From Sarcocystis neurona (Eukaryota; Apicomplexa; Conoidasida; Eucoccidiorida; Sarcocystidae), in contig KL647288.1 of NCBI GenBank assembly GCA_000727475.1, forward strand, positions 9,081,590 through 9,145,589: 64,000 bases of DNA, read 5' to 3'. Below, in pieces: positions 45,211 through 57,400 of the stretch. The position numbers and the translations under genes were made by a program. Under the pieces are notes generated by a model. It was not told the DNA's origin, made no database searches, and saw only the letters and a list, made by a program, of their open reading frames with translations. Position 1 is the first letter of the stretch, and each line of letters begins with the position of its first letter.

Positions 45211-45935
45211 GTGAGCCTCTCTGTTCAAAACCTTGTTCCAAAACAAGGCTTCAAACTCCCTGACGTCATATCCTTGTACACACTACGTCGATGCTGAAGC
45301 ACACGAAACAACTTACCTCAAGCAGTCAGCCGTACTGCTTTACGGGAACGGCGTTCCTCTTGATACGCTGTTTTTGCTATAGGATTGGTCTTGTATGAGA
45401 AAAGTGCGAAGCTACGACAAAGCACATGCGGAAGCGCCTGCAGAGAAGCGCGTGAATTTATGAAAGGTGATGTGCTCGTAAACCTGTGCAGTTACATAAC
45501 CAGACACAAACGCATATCCCCGCACAGTTGTTAGTACGCGTCCATCTATCTCTTCATCTGTGAATTTACATATGTACGTCTTCTGGATGGATACCTACTG
45601 TTGTGAGGTGAAGATTAACTCAGAAAAGGTATACGTCTTTTCCATACACACGATGTAACCCGTAGTAAGTTTCACCCACATTCACTGAGACGCCACAATT
45701 GTACAACCTCTTCCCCGCCGCCTTTAACATTTCCAATAATATAAGTCTTATCCTGCGACCTGTTGTCTTGATGCTTTCTAGCACCCACAAAATACACACA
45801 TATGTATGTGTGCTGTTGTGCCAATTGTTCTGCAGCAAGTCACTACCCTGCACCATAACTCTCGACTTTCCCGCTGCAATAGCAGCTTCGCTGCTTGTTC
45901 TCCGTCTGCCGCCACCCTTCGTTCCTGCGTCAAGG

Positions 45936-46490
45936 ATGGTGCTCTCCCTACTAAACAGCACGTGCCGGACACGCACGCGGTTCGTGCTGCCGCTGCTGCC
46001 TCTACTCTCTGCTCTAGTTCTTCCTGTTATTGGAGATGCGGAAGCACCCGCCGCTGCTGCGGCGAGTCCGTGGATGCAGCCAGCGGATGCAACAGAAACA
46101 CTAACGAGCAAATACGACAAGCTGAAAAACACTGCTTTACCAGTGCGTCACTTGTATGAGGTGCTGCGTGCTGATGAGGAGAACTACATCACAGCAAGGG
46201 AATTCTTGCAGAAGGCAAAAGCATACAAGTGGGTTTCAGAGGAAGAAGCTCGAACAATGCAGCGGGGGTTGAAGAAGCTAGAGCGGAAAATGATGACCTC
46301 TGTCGGTACGATAACAGGGAAGATGCACGATTATGTTCGAGCTGCCCGTGATCTCGCAGATACCTTGCACAGAGAAGGGGGAAATACATCACAAACGAAG
46401 TCCTTCGAAGAAGCAGTCAAAGAGGCCTTCGACCAGGTAGATCAAATCACAGATTACTTCGTTAAGATGCGCAGGACCATAGAGGGTTAA
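45936..46490 (+). CDS. Small putative secreted protein, 184 aa, unknown function
   Basis: Single-exon frame, ATG 45936 to TAA 46488-46490. The chosen start gives a clear signal peptide: a basic n-region (NSTCRTRTR), a hydrophobic core (FVLPLLPLLSALVLPVIG), then DAEAPAAAAA as a short Ala-rich linker. The remaining about 140 residues are charged and probably mostly helical (LYEVLRADEENYITAREFLQ, RTMQRGLKKLERKMM, FDQVDQITDYFVKMRR). There are no cysteines after the signal, no transmembrane segment and no GPI-type tail. The frame is open upstream to 45699, but that part has no better start. Entry to the secretory pathway is a strong inference; export to a parasite organelle or to the host is speculation. 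No family was recognised. Confidence 0.7.
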   Translation: MVLSLLNSTCRTRTRFVLPLLPLLSALVLPVIGDAEAPAAAAASPWMQPADATETLTSKYDKLKNTALPVRHLYEVLRADEENYITAREFLQKAKAYKWVSEEEARTMQRGLKKLERKMMTSVGTITGKMHDYVRAARDLADTLHREGGNTSQTKSFEEAVKEAFDQVDQITDYFVKMRRTIEG

Positions 46491-46529
46491 AAAGGGAGCA
46501 GGGAAACCCGGGAAGGCAGGAATGGGTGT

Positions 46530-47195
46530 CTAACGATGCACACGTGTATAGGCGTACAGTACAGACGCATTTGTAATTCGCTTTTTCCCCGTCTCATCTT
46601 TCCCCGTTCGGGACAGTGACTTTTCGCCGCGCCTTTCATAGATACATCCAGATAGGTAAAGTAGCCTACAAGCGCTTGTGCGATTCAAAAGCCGTGTTGT
46701 CAAATCTGGAAAAGACGGGAATAAAAAACGAGACGCACAGTCAGCCGTGAATTTCAGGACCTCCACATTGTCGCACAAATTATGTGTGCTCCATATCTCA
46801 TAAGTTTTCGTGAGTAAACTCGATGACGCGTAAGCTAGAGCTGTGTGTATTTCTTCGTCGACTCCTCTCTTTATAGATCCTTGTAGTTCTGCGTATACGG
46901 GAATGCGCCTCTGCAGCAGGATTTTCAAATTTGTAGGGAGGCAAACGGCCAGAAAAGAACGCGGGACCGGGGCGTCTGTAAACAGGTGCATGTTTTTATC
47001 TGCACTGGAGTGTATAGACGAGTAGTCCTCTGCTCTTGGAGAGCAAATGATGTGTACTCGTACTGGATGAAAAGCCGCATTTACACCGCCGAAAGAAATG
47101 TGGCAGAGGAGGAGATTCTGGCAGGGGTGATATCGGGAAAGAATTTCGGGGATCAACAACCTGGGCTGCATTTGTACGTTTACACCTGAATGCAC
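46530..47195 (-). other. Open 221-codon frame on the minus strand, uncertain
   Basis: Reads from 47195 down to 46530 without repeats (for example RIPVYAELQGSIKRGVDEEI and SSLLTKTYEIWSTHN). It is long for chance at this GC content, but has no signal peptide, no recognisable domain and no supporting splice or promoter signal. It could be a gene convergent with the secreted-protein gene, antisense to its 3' UTR, or chance. Confidence 0.25.
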
Positions 47196-47311
47196 TGACT
47201 ATTGCGTTCATACCTGTGCGCACGCCCTCACGTATATATATATATATATACGTATATGTCTATGTCTGTATATATATATACATGTATATATATGTATACA
47301 TATGTATGTAG

Positions 47312-47405
47312 CGCTCCCTATGTCCAGCTTCTAAAGGATCTGCGTGCCTCTATGGGGCTGAAAAAGCCTACACGAAATCCGCAAGAATCGATGATGTTAC
47401 TTCAC
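47312..47405 (+). other. Candidate exon between AG and GTATGT
   Basis: After a TATA microsatellite ending gtatgtag, an open stretch reads APYVQLLKDLRASMGLKKPT, continues to ESMMLLH and stops at a good donor (CAC|GTATGT). Content is protein-like but short. No family was recognised. Confidence 0.25.
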
Positions 47406-48840
47406 GTATGTTTCGTTTGGACGAGTTGGGGTCGTCGTATTATAGTTCAGAAGTTATCGAGGTGGCAGGAGGAAAGGGCGCCTGCCTGAGCACTGATATG
47501 CAGGTGCGCTATCCTTTTTTACTTGTGAAAAAGTCGGCTTCCTGTCCACGTGACTAGAGACGAAGAAAGTGGGAAAGTCTGTACAGGCACGCTCCATCGG
47601 AGGACGCTACACACACTACTGTAAGGCACGCAGACGAACATGTTAGTGTAGGTGTACTCACTTTTGAGACGACGCTTTGCCCTCCTTGGACTGTAGAGCG
47701 GTCCTCTCTTCACGAAATTAGAATAGGAAAAAATAGGACTCCACAATATTGAAAATGTAGGCTTATGTCAAAACCAGTTTGTGCGTTTCTGTAGGTGAAT
47801 GGTGTAAATGCTACTTTTGACGTAACAAGAAAACGTCACTAATTCTAAATACGCGATTGAACTTGCTTGCACGGGCGGGTGATGGCATTTCACACTGCAG
47901 TCTCCTGCTTTGGTTCCCTCACAGTAGGCACACAATTTTTGGCCTGAAGAGGCGGAAGAAGGGAATGATAAAGGAGAAGGAATGATGCGGGGCACAGAGA
48001 CCTCGCGGGGCACAGAGCCCTCAAGACGTACAAGAGTACGTACGCAGGTAGGTTGAATGGTTATCGGTCGCATAGACGCTCCTACTTAGGTGCAGTTCAA
48101 CTGATAAGAGCCAAACGGTACATGCACAAATACGTTTACATGGCTATGTCTACAGAAAGGTAACTATCGACAGAGGAGTCACAGGAATAGAGACGTAATG
48201 CAGCCCAGGCAGGTAGAAGCAAGAACCTGCACCTTTCCGATGAAAGAGAGTAAATAACTACATACGTCAACAAATGTGTACTTCAGAGAGACAGCGAGAG
48301 ACAGGGAAATGTCGAACGTAGACGGTTGATGGAAACAAATATATCCAGACGCCGTAAGTCCAGATATTCGCAAAGGTAAGGCGTAACGCATTTATACGGA
48401 TAAATGCCTGAAGGGATATACAGGTATGTCTAGAAAAAAACTTAAGACAAATAGGAGAGTATGAACTCACACGTTGATCCCTTGGTCTTTCTACAGGCTC
48501 TCTCGCACGAAGGGACAACGATGGATTCAGGGAGGCAGAAGTATACGAGTGGCAGATACTTGTGGGAGCTTCACAGGAAGAAAACCGAGAGTATGGTGTA
48601 GAGGTATACAGGAATACTGGACACAAGTGATATGGTGTATTTGCAATTTTTACTTCTGGACTAGTGCATTTACACAGGCGTACATTAAAGACACTTGAAT
48701 ACAGGTAACAAGGGTGTAGAGGACGGAAGCCTTCAGACGCGGTACTCCTCGCATAAAACAAAATTAAAGCTTTTCGTCAATGTTCGTACGTGTGTGTTAG
48801 TTCTAGTGCGCGTGAAGGCAGATACTTTTTCGCAGCTGCT

Positions 48841-49132
48841 AAGCGCAAGCGCACCGTTCTTTCCCTCAATATCCTTGTATACCGATGTCAGCAAGCACAT
48901 GTACACACGTAGACTGCTCCACATGTATCAGCATATATTAGTCAGGAGACAATCAAACAGGAAAGTCTACATATAACATTACGTAGCTCTAAGCGCAAGC
49001 GCACCGTTCTTCCCCTCAATGTACTTACATACCGATGTCAGCAAGCACACGTACACACCCAGGCTTCTCCAAGTATATCTCATATATTCTTCCGGAGACA
49101 ATCAAATTGAGAAGTTTACACGTAACACTACA
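48841..49132. repeat. 150-bp tandem direct repeat, two copies
   Basis: AAGCGCAAGCGCACCGTTCT starts at 48841 and again at 48991. The two units stay alignable almost to their ends (shared CCGATGTCAGCAAGCACA, GGAGACAATCAAA and TAACA blocks) with scattered substitutions, so this is an old local duplication. Confidence 0.85.
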
Positions 49133-51229
49133 GAACGCGACAGTTCAACAAGGCAATTGCAACTGACTTTTCAAGGACTGCCTACTCTTACCTGGCAATC
49201 TTTCTCTGGGTGAGCTATGGCAACGTGCATTTGTACGCACGTGTACGTATAGGCGCTTATAAATAGACAAACGGGTACAACGCACACGGAAACACGGATG
49301 AGCCTCCATGTTTGTGGAATTTTCCCATTCCGTTGTATATACTTAGGGCGTTGTCTTCAACCGCTTGTTCGCCTGGACGACCGATGCGTGTGGTCCTCCT
49401 ACCGCTTTATACATCCAACTGTGCGTTAATAGATGGAATGGCAGGCTCACACATCTTTTCCTACGTGGACTTAGTATAGAAGCACTCGTGAAATGATGCG
49501 CCTCGCGCCTTTGTTGAAGGCGTCACTATCAATTTCGAAGACAGACAATAGTCTAGGCCCCTGCGAGAGTATACACGTGTCTACACACGCGAACTTCTTT
49601 GCGTATGCACCCAAGAAGACCTGCCAGTGTATCACCTGCTTATCTGTATCGTGTGTAGAGACACACACTTCGTTGCAAATGCACCCAATTAAATCTATAT
49701 CAACTGCTGACGGTGTCGTTAATATTTGGTGAAAGAACGCCCCCCCCGGGCCACATGTCGTATGCCTTAACGTCGACCGTGCAGACAAGTCGATGAAAGG
49801 AACGCGAAGCGTGCCGCGGAACGGCGTTTGGGCGTGCAGTTAAAAAACCTTCTTCTTTTGCCGTTTCTCCCGTAAAGACTTTCCAGTATTTGGGCGAGGG
49901 ATTAGCAACTGAGATCTATTCTCTCGTATTCCGGCTTCTGAACCGGAAGGATACGTGATCACGTAGCGCGGCTGCTGCACGGAGTGTGCTCGACCGTGTC
50001 TTTCTCAACATGCGATTTTTCTGCTGTTCGCCCTTCATAATTTTCTTCGCACACGCGAGTGCCGTGTCCTCCAGTGTCTGTGTGCCTCCCTCCCTCTCTT
50101 TGGCTGCGTCTCTTGTGTGAATTTCACACGGTAAAATGAATGTTCGTGTCTGTACAGGTAGATGAATATTTATATACGCGTACCTACTACAGCTGCACAC
50201 GCTGCCTGCATGCTCGAGTAGCGCCCACCTCACAGTTTCTTCTCCGTGTCTTTTTCTCACAACCTGCTACTCCTTTTTCTTTACCGCGACTTGCAAGTCT
50301 TAATGATTGCCGGCACTATTCTTGCCCTTCTTTCCACGTCTTCCACTCTTTTCTGCGTAGTTCCCTCGGGCCTCTTCCACCGGACTCCTCCTGCGTTTTC
50401 TAGTCCCCCTCCGTCTCCCGTCTTCTCAATTCCTGTACTTCTTCTCCTTTTTCCTCCCCGTCCGACGATTTTACACCAGGTCGCTGCATGCTGCCCAGTT
50501 GCGTGAGAACATATCTGAGGCAGAATCTGCTGCACCAGCGTGTGTTCAACAAAGCGAATCTCTTCCCTGCACACCCTTTCCCTGCAGCGTCCCAGCAACA
50601 CACTAATAAAAGAGAGCCGGCAGAAGCCTCGACATTTTCATTTCTGTTGAAAGGAGACCCAGATTTCAGAGAGTTTGTTTGCATACTGCCTGCATGAAGT
50701 GTGCCGAGCAAAGGAGGTGCCGATGTTGATGAGTCTCTGGGATACCTGTGACCGGCCCTCCACGTAAAAGAAAGAGAACTAGAAAGGTCAGAGACGTGCG
50801 TATTTGTCTAGATAGATGCATACAGATATACATATAGACATATGTAGACATATGTGGATATATGTCTACATGTAATTAAATATATGTCTGTATCTATCTA
50901 TCTATAGATACGTGTGTGTGTGTGTGTATACACATACGCACGTACCTGTTTGCATCTTAACAAATAACTCCTGTATACGTATATGTATTTGTATGAGTTT
51001 CTCGTAGGCATAAATGACTGTAAACTACAGGAAGGAGGGCCGCAAACTTCTATGCGAAGAAGCTGTGACAGAGGGTGGACGTCTGCGACGAAGGAGGACA
51101 CCACGATCTCCCGAGGAAAAGCAAAAGGGAGAGTCTAAGTGTATACATGTGTGTAGAGACGTGAAGACTTAATAATTTCCTAAAAACTGGGTGAAAGGCC
51201 CTTCTTTGTTTTCCACTTCATTTCTTGGA

Positions 51230-52273
51230 GAGACACTCTGGCTGCAAGCAGACAGCTGCAGGCGGCGTAGCAGCAGCACACGCCGAGGCGCACGAGCAAC
51301 CGCTCAGCAGCACCTGCCATAACTGCACAGCACCCGCGACGGACAAACGGCGGCAGCACGCAGCATCAGCAGCAGCAGCGCTAGCAGCAGCAGCGGCGCC
51401 ACCAGCAGCTAAAGGAGCACCCAGCGGCGCAGCACCACCTGCGCAGGCGCGCCGCAGCAATATCAGAGCAGCAGAAGAAGAGCAGAGAGTGCAGGTGGAA
51501 CAGGTGCAGCGGCTGCAGATGGACTCGGCGTGACGCTTCTTGCTGCTTGTGTAACCAGCAGCGGAGGTAGAGGCCTCCAGCACTTCCTGCTGCTGCGCTG
51601 CTGTGACTGCAACGCACGAGTACCTGCTGCTGTTTCTGTTGCAGGACCGGCAGCACAAAGCCAGCAGCGACACACCAGCTGAAACTGCTGTATTAGCTTT
51701 GCGTACCGCCTGCTGCTGCTGCTGCCGTGCTGCTGCTACTTCTGTTGCTGCTGCGGCTGTGCTGCTGCTGCTGCTGCAGTCATGCTGCTGCTGCTGCCGC
51801 CGTGCTGCTGCTGTGCTGCTGCTGCCCCTGCACGTCTACGATGCCGCCACGCTTGGGTCTCGGTCGTCGCACTGCAGCAGCACGCGTAGCAGATCTCGGC
51901 TCCGACGCAGTTGTCAGCAGCGCCAGCAGCAGCAGGAGCAACGGTGGCGGGCCAGAAAAGGCGGTCGAAGCGGGAGCAGCAATACAGTCGTCTACGTGCT
52001 TTGCTAGACGTCGCGTGAGCGGCCGCAAAAGAGAGGCAGCGCATAAACTTCAGCGAAGGCAACGGGAGGGAGTTGCAGATGCCGCGACGAGGTGAAGAGA
52101 ATATTGCTGATGGATCCGTCGTTTTTATTCAAGTCTGCTTCAACAAATGAGTATCCCTGCCCTGCGGGAGTAGGTACTGCTGCCCTAGACTCCACAACGG
52201 CAACAAACCCCGTCATAGCAGCGACAGCGATGTGTTTCTAAGCAGCAGCAGCAACAGCAGCGGCAGCAGCAAC
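51230..52273. repeat. CAG and CTG tracts of opposite orientation
   Basis: AGC/CAG-oriented on the + strand at 51240-51530, CTG-oriented at 51600-51840, then CAG-oriented again at 51870-52000 and from 52230. The frames through it are homopolymer-like on both strands and are not called. Confidence 0.8.
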
Positions 52274-52853
52274 NNNNNNNNNNNNNNNNNNNNNNNNNNN
52301 NNNNNNNNNNNNNNNNNNNNNNNNNNNNNNNNNNNNNNNNNNNNNNNNNNNNNNNNNNNNNNNNNNNNNNNNNNNNNNNNNNNNNNNNNNNNNNNNNNNN
52401 NNNNNNNNNNNNNNNNNNNNNNNNNNNNNNNNNNNNNNNNNNNNNNNNNNNNNNNNNNNNNNNNNNNNNNNNNNNNNNNNNNNNNNNNNNNNNNNNNNNN
52501 NNNNNNNNNNNNNNNNNNNNNNNNNNNNNNNNNNNNNNNNNNNNNNNNNNNNNNNNNNNNNNNNNNNNNNNNNNNNNNNNNNNNNNNNNNNNNNNNNNNN
52601 NNNNNNNNNNNNNNNNNNNNNNNNNNNNNNNNNNNNNNNNNNNNNNNNNNNNNNNNNNNNNNNNNNNNNNNNNNNNNNNNNNNNNNNNNNNNNNNNNNNN
52701 NNNNNNNNNNNNNNNNNNNNNNNNNNNNNNNNNNNNNNNNNNNNNNNNNNNNNNNNNNNNNNNNNNNNNNNNNNNNNNNNNNNNNNNNNNNNNNNNNNNN
52801 NNNNNNNNNNNNNNNNNNNNNNNNNNNNNNNNNNNNNNNNNNNNNNNNNNNNN
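52274..52853. other. Assembly gap (580 N)
   Basis: Run of N with AGC/CAG repeat on both sides, so the missing DNA is probably the same triplet repeat. The long minus-strand frame drawn over it is an artefact. Confidence 0.95.
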
Positions 52854-54330
52854 AGCAGCAACAGGATCGGCCGCAACAGCAGCAGCAACAGCAGCAGCAG
52901 CAACAGGACCAGCAGCAAGAGCAGCACCAGCAGCTGCAGCAACGGCAGTAGCAGCTACAGGACCAGCGACAGCAGCAGCAGCAACAGCAACAACAGATGC
53001 AGCGACGGAGTCAGCGACAACAGCAACAGCAACAGCAGGAGCAGCAAGAGGAGCAGCGGGAGCAGCAAGAGGAGCAGCGGGAGCAGCAAGAGCAGCAGCA
53101 GCAAGAGCAGCAGCAGCAAGAGCAGCAGCAGCAAGAGCAGCAGCAGCAAGAGCTGCAGCAGCAACAGCAGTAGCAGCGGGAGGAGCAGTGGCAGCAGCAA
53201 GAGCAGTAGCAGCAACAGCAGCAGCAGTCGCAGCAACGGGAGCACCGGGGGCAACAGCAGCAGCAGCAGCCACACCAGCAACGCGTGTCTTCCTGGGAGG
53301 AACAGGAACACCGTCACCCCTCCGCAGCAACAACACTGCACCAGCGGCTCTGGCACCTTTTTTTGCCGTTTTTCGCAGCGCCAGCAGCAGCAACGGCAGC
53401 GCCGGTGGTGCCTCTGTCTCTCGCAGCAGTGGCGACACCCCGGTGGTACCCCTTTCTTTGTCTCTCTTTTTTCATCTGTCTCTCACGGCAGCAGCAGCAA
53501 CTAGTATGTGTCGCTCTGTCTCTCTCTTTTTGGCAGAAGCAGAACAGCAGCAGACAGCGCTTGGCTCTGTGTGTCTCTGTTTGTGTCTCTGTCTCTCTGT
53601 CTCACTTTCTCGCAGCAGCAGTGGCGGGGTCGCCAGCGCGTGTCAGCAGCAGGAGCACGTTGAGCAACAAGACAGCAGAGGTGGCAGCAGCTCTCCGGCA
53701 GCGCCGCGGGATGGACAGGGCACCCAGCTGCCGCAGCTGTGCCTGAACAGCAGCAACAAGAACACCTCACGAACAGCAGTGCCACAGCAGCGGCCAGCGC
53801 GGTGCAGGAAATCTTCTCAGAGGACTCGCAGCTGACACACTGCGTATAGCCTCGACAGGAATCACTCGCCAGCAACCTCAGAAGCGCTACTTCTACCAAC
53901 AGCAGCAGCAGCAAGCCGCACGGGAGGAGCAGCCGCGGCAGCAACAGGGGCTGGACGGGTCGCTGCAGCAGCAGGAGCAGCAATAACTGCCTCGCAACAG
54001 GCAGCAGCAGAGGAGTCAAGGAGCCTCAGTCTGAGCAGCCTTTCAGAGAATAATCCGCCGCCGCAGCAGCAGCTGCAGCTGCCTCGTCAGTAGCGACAGA
54101 TTTGAGACCCGTGGCTCCGACAGCGCGACGCGGCGCAGTGTCTGCAGGAGAAGCAGCGGCGGCATGACTTGTGTCTCCACCCGCACCACCGTCGCTGGGG
54201 CAGCAGCAGCAGCACGAGCTGTCGGGCCGCTGCCAGTGCGTTCTCAGGAAGAGCAGCAGCAGCAGCAGAAACTTTTGCGCGAGCAGCAGCAGGTGGGTCA
54301 CCTGCAGCAGCGAGCGTGCGACCGCGGCAG
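52854..54330. repeat. CAG/AGC-rich tract upstream of the HPR gene
   Basis: Interrupted (CAG)n, densest at 52854-53280, with a CT-rich stretch (TCTCTCTG) at 53410-53620. It probably contains the promoter or 5' untranslated region of the gene that starts at 54407. In-frame TAG at 54377-54379 closes the frame upstream of that start. Confidence 0.75.
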
Positions 54331-54406
54331 CATCAGCAGGCGGGGGGTGGCTGTCAAGAAGACAGAGAAGAAAGAGTAGACATTTTCCTCCCCTGCTGTG
54401 CAGATC

Positions 54407-57400
54407 ATGCGGCTCTTTCTTGCTTTTTCTGGTGTATGGGGTCTCGTGTCTTCTTTCTTCTACCCTCTCCATCTTTTTTCGACGTTTCCTGATGCACTGT
54501 CGTCGTCTCTGCGGTGTACGTACACTGCAGCGTCCAGCAGCTACGAGTGGGACTCGACGCCTTCGGTGCTGCTGGCGCCGCCTGTGCGTGGCCCGTCTTT
54601 TCTCTGTAGCCCCAAAGAAGAAGTCAACACAATTTTTGCTGACAGCAACAGAGTTGCCGGTGGGCTGTCGATTTTTCAGCCGGCTCGGCTGTCGCGCGGC
54701 AGCTTCTGGGTAGACTTCTCCTCGCCGACCTGCGGCACGAGCAGCCGCCACCGGACACGCTGCAGCAGACGCACTGCCAGCAGCAGCGGCGGCATACCGG
54801 ACGTCACAAGTAACAAGCGCAGCATCAGCAGCAGCAGCAACGGGAGGGCCGGCAGCAAGAGCGACAGCACCCGCCGTATAGCCATGCGTCGCGGAAAGAC
54901 CAGGTACTACGCCAGCAGCAGCTGCGACAGCAGCCATCTGGACAGCAGCTGCAGCACTAACAGCAGCTCTCGCAGTACCGACGAGAGCGACAGCAGCTCG
55001 AGCGGCGGCACCCTTGGAAGGGGCAGTTCACCGAAGAAGAGAAGAAGTACCTCAGAAACGAGACTCGTCCGCGACAAGGGCAGCAGCGGACTGAGTTACA
55101 TCTGCTGTCGAGTAAATCGCACATGCAACAGCAGTACCAGCAGCATCGGTAGTGAGAGACGGTGTAGGGTGAAGGACATGAGAGAGGATGGAACGGCGTG
55201 GAGAGTACCTCTGTCCTTCCACACAAACCGCAGGTTTGCCACGCGAAGCAACAGCAGCAGCAGCAGCAACGGATACAACAGCAGTGACTGCAGGAGTAGC
55301 AGCAACGAATGCAGCAATAGAAGCAGAAGCAGACGCAGCAGGAGAAACTACAGCAGAAGCAGCAATGGAGGCAGCTGCAGAAGCAGCAGCAGGTGTCGTC
55401 ATTTGTGGTGCTTCCGCACAGCTTCGCCGCCAGACCAGCAGCAAGCTGAGCGGTTAAAGAGCTGCGTGAGAGTTCCCTTGCTGCAGCACGAGAGGGTCAT
55501 GCAACAACAGCAGCGACAACATTGGAGACGTTCGCGCCTGTGTGCCCGCCCGCTGTATCTGCCTGAAGGGGATGCTGCTGCTGCAGAAAAGGCGCCGTGG
55601 TCAGCGGATGGGGGGACAGCAGCAGCAGAAGCAGCAGCAGAGGAGGAGGAGAACGAAGATGAGACCGAAGAAAAACTAATGCACGCAGATGATCTGGTGG
55701 CTTTCCTTCTACGGAAGCACGAGGAACCAGATGGAGGAGCTTGCTGGAGGCAGAAAGAGGCGGGTCAGCAAGAAGAAGCCGCTTCCCCTTCTTTTGTCCA
55801 AAGAGACATTCGAAGAGCAGTAACCGTAGCGACAGAAAAACTAACCCGTGCAGCGGAACCAGAAGCAGAGCCAGCAGCAGCAGGGGGAAGAGGGAGAGGA
55901 GCAGCAGGAGCAGAAGAGGCAATGGGGGGGCCACCAGAGGCAGCAGATATGTCGCCAAATGAATTAGCAGCAGCAGGAACCGCAGCACCGCGGGGAGGCG
56001 CCGGAGAGGCAGGAGGAGTCGCAGCAACAGCAGCAACAACGGTGGCGGACGCCCGAGCAGCAGCACCGGCAGAAGATGAACTGACGGCAGGAGGAGCAGC
56101 AACAGCAGCGCCTCCGGCCGAAGACGCACGTCGTCTTCACGTTGCAAGCGACATAGAAAGAAACAGCAAGGAAGTCAAAAAATTCCGTAGGAGAAGCGGC
56201 AGCAGCGCTTCCGGTTTCCCTGCAAGCGTCGCGGCTGCGTCTGCGACTGCAGTTGAAAAGAAACGCGCCTACAGCACCAACCAGCAGCGACCGCAGCTCC
56301 CGTTTCAACTGTATTTGAGCAGCAGGCTGGCAGCAGCAAGGAACGTGCAGCAGGTTTTGCTGCTGGTGGATCGCTTCCGAGCCAAGATGGACGACGTGCA
56401 TGCGGCACTAGCGCTGCAGTCGCTGGCGCGCATCTACGCGTCGCACGAGGAAAAGGAGGAGGAGGAGCGGCAACAAGGCTTAGGAGCCGCAGCAAGTAGC
56501 TCACGAACAAGAAGCAGCAGCAGCAGATGGCACGCACCTGCGGGCATTGGGAGACACGCAGCAGCTGCTGCACGGCCCCCTCTAGACTGCCGAAAGGCAG
56601 AGCTGCTAGAAGCACCAGCAGCAGCAGCACTTCGCAGGGCGGAAAAACAAACTCTCCCTACAGCAGCAGGAGTAGGCGGGGTCTCCTTTTCCCCTTCTCC
56701 TCCATTTAATTCTGTCCCAGCCACAGCAGCAGCAGTACGAGACAGTCGCGACAGGCGCCCATGTGTTAGCAGTGCCGCAAGGTGGCAGGAGCTCGTTTCA
56801 AACCCAAGGTACGTCAGCGGTCTACAAAGAAAGTGCCTCTCTTCACTTCTCAAAAATGGTCGTCGCCAGCAGCTGCGGGATTAGCTAGCCTCGGCGCATG
56901 AGCCTGTGCTGCTGCTCTGCTTCCACGCGGCTGCCGCTGCCGCTGCTGCGGTCCTCGCAGGTCGTCAACTGATGCCGCTGCTATCACTCGTCTACCCGTT
57001 ATTTCGTTGCTGGGGGCACGCTTCCGCTAGTAGTCAATACTGCCGCGTCTGCTTCTTTTACGCCTGTGCTTGCTGCTGCTCATTGTCCACCTGCTGCTCA
57101 CTGTCCACCTGCTGCTCATTGTCCACCTGCTGCTCATCGTCCAACTGCTGCTCCTCGTCCACCTGATGCTCTCTTTTCCTTGCCGCTCGACGGCGCATGT
57201 GCAGCTTTTCCTGCGTGCCGTCTCTTCTTCTTCACCTTCAACTGCTTACCTTGCTGTCCTCTTCCTCTTGCTGCTCCTCTCTGTTCTTCCCTGTAGTTAT
57301 CCATTTGGACTTTCTCCCGCCTTGATCTCGACCAAGCGTGCAGCGCCACTCCTTACGTCTCTTTTCTTTGCCCTTGACATGCTGCAGTCCTTCCACAACG

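Larger units (their letters stand above)
46491..51200. other. Repeat-poor intergenic stretch
   Basis: Apart from the uncertain pieces at 46530-47195 and 47312-47405, I see no gene. TATA microsatellites occur at 47230-47310 and 50820-50930. A 150-bp tandem duplication lies at 48841-49132. The frame 50246-50506 (+) has a hydrophobic start (MIAGTILALLSTSS) but then reads Pro/Ser-rich CT repeat and is not called. Confidence 0.45.

Noticed and set aside
52185..53438. 417-codon minus-strand frame across the N gap
   Set aside because: About half of it is N, the rest Ala repeat from (GCA)n; not a gene.
53188..53835. 215-codon + strand frame upstream of the HPR gene
   Set aside because: Ala/Ser repeats and a TCTCTG run (Ser/Leu/Cys); no signal for a protein, more likely promoter or untranslated DNA.
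54026..54937. 303-codon minus-strand frame
   Set aside because: Antisense of the start of the HPR gene; Ala runs come from the CAG repeat on the other strand and no domain is visible.
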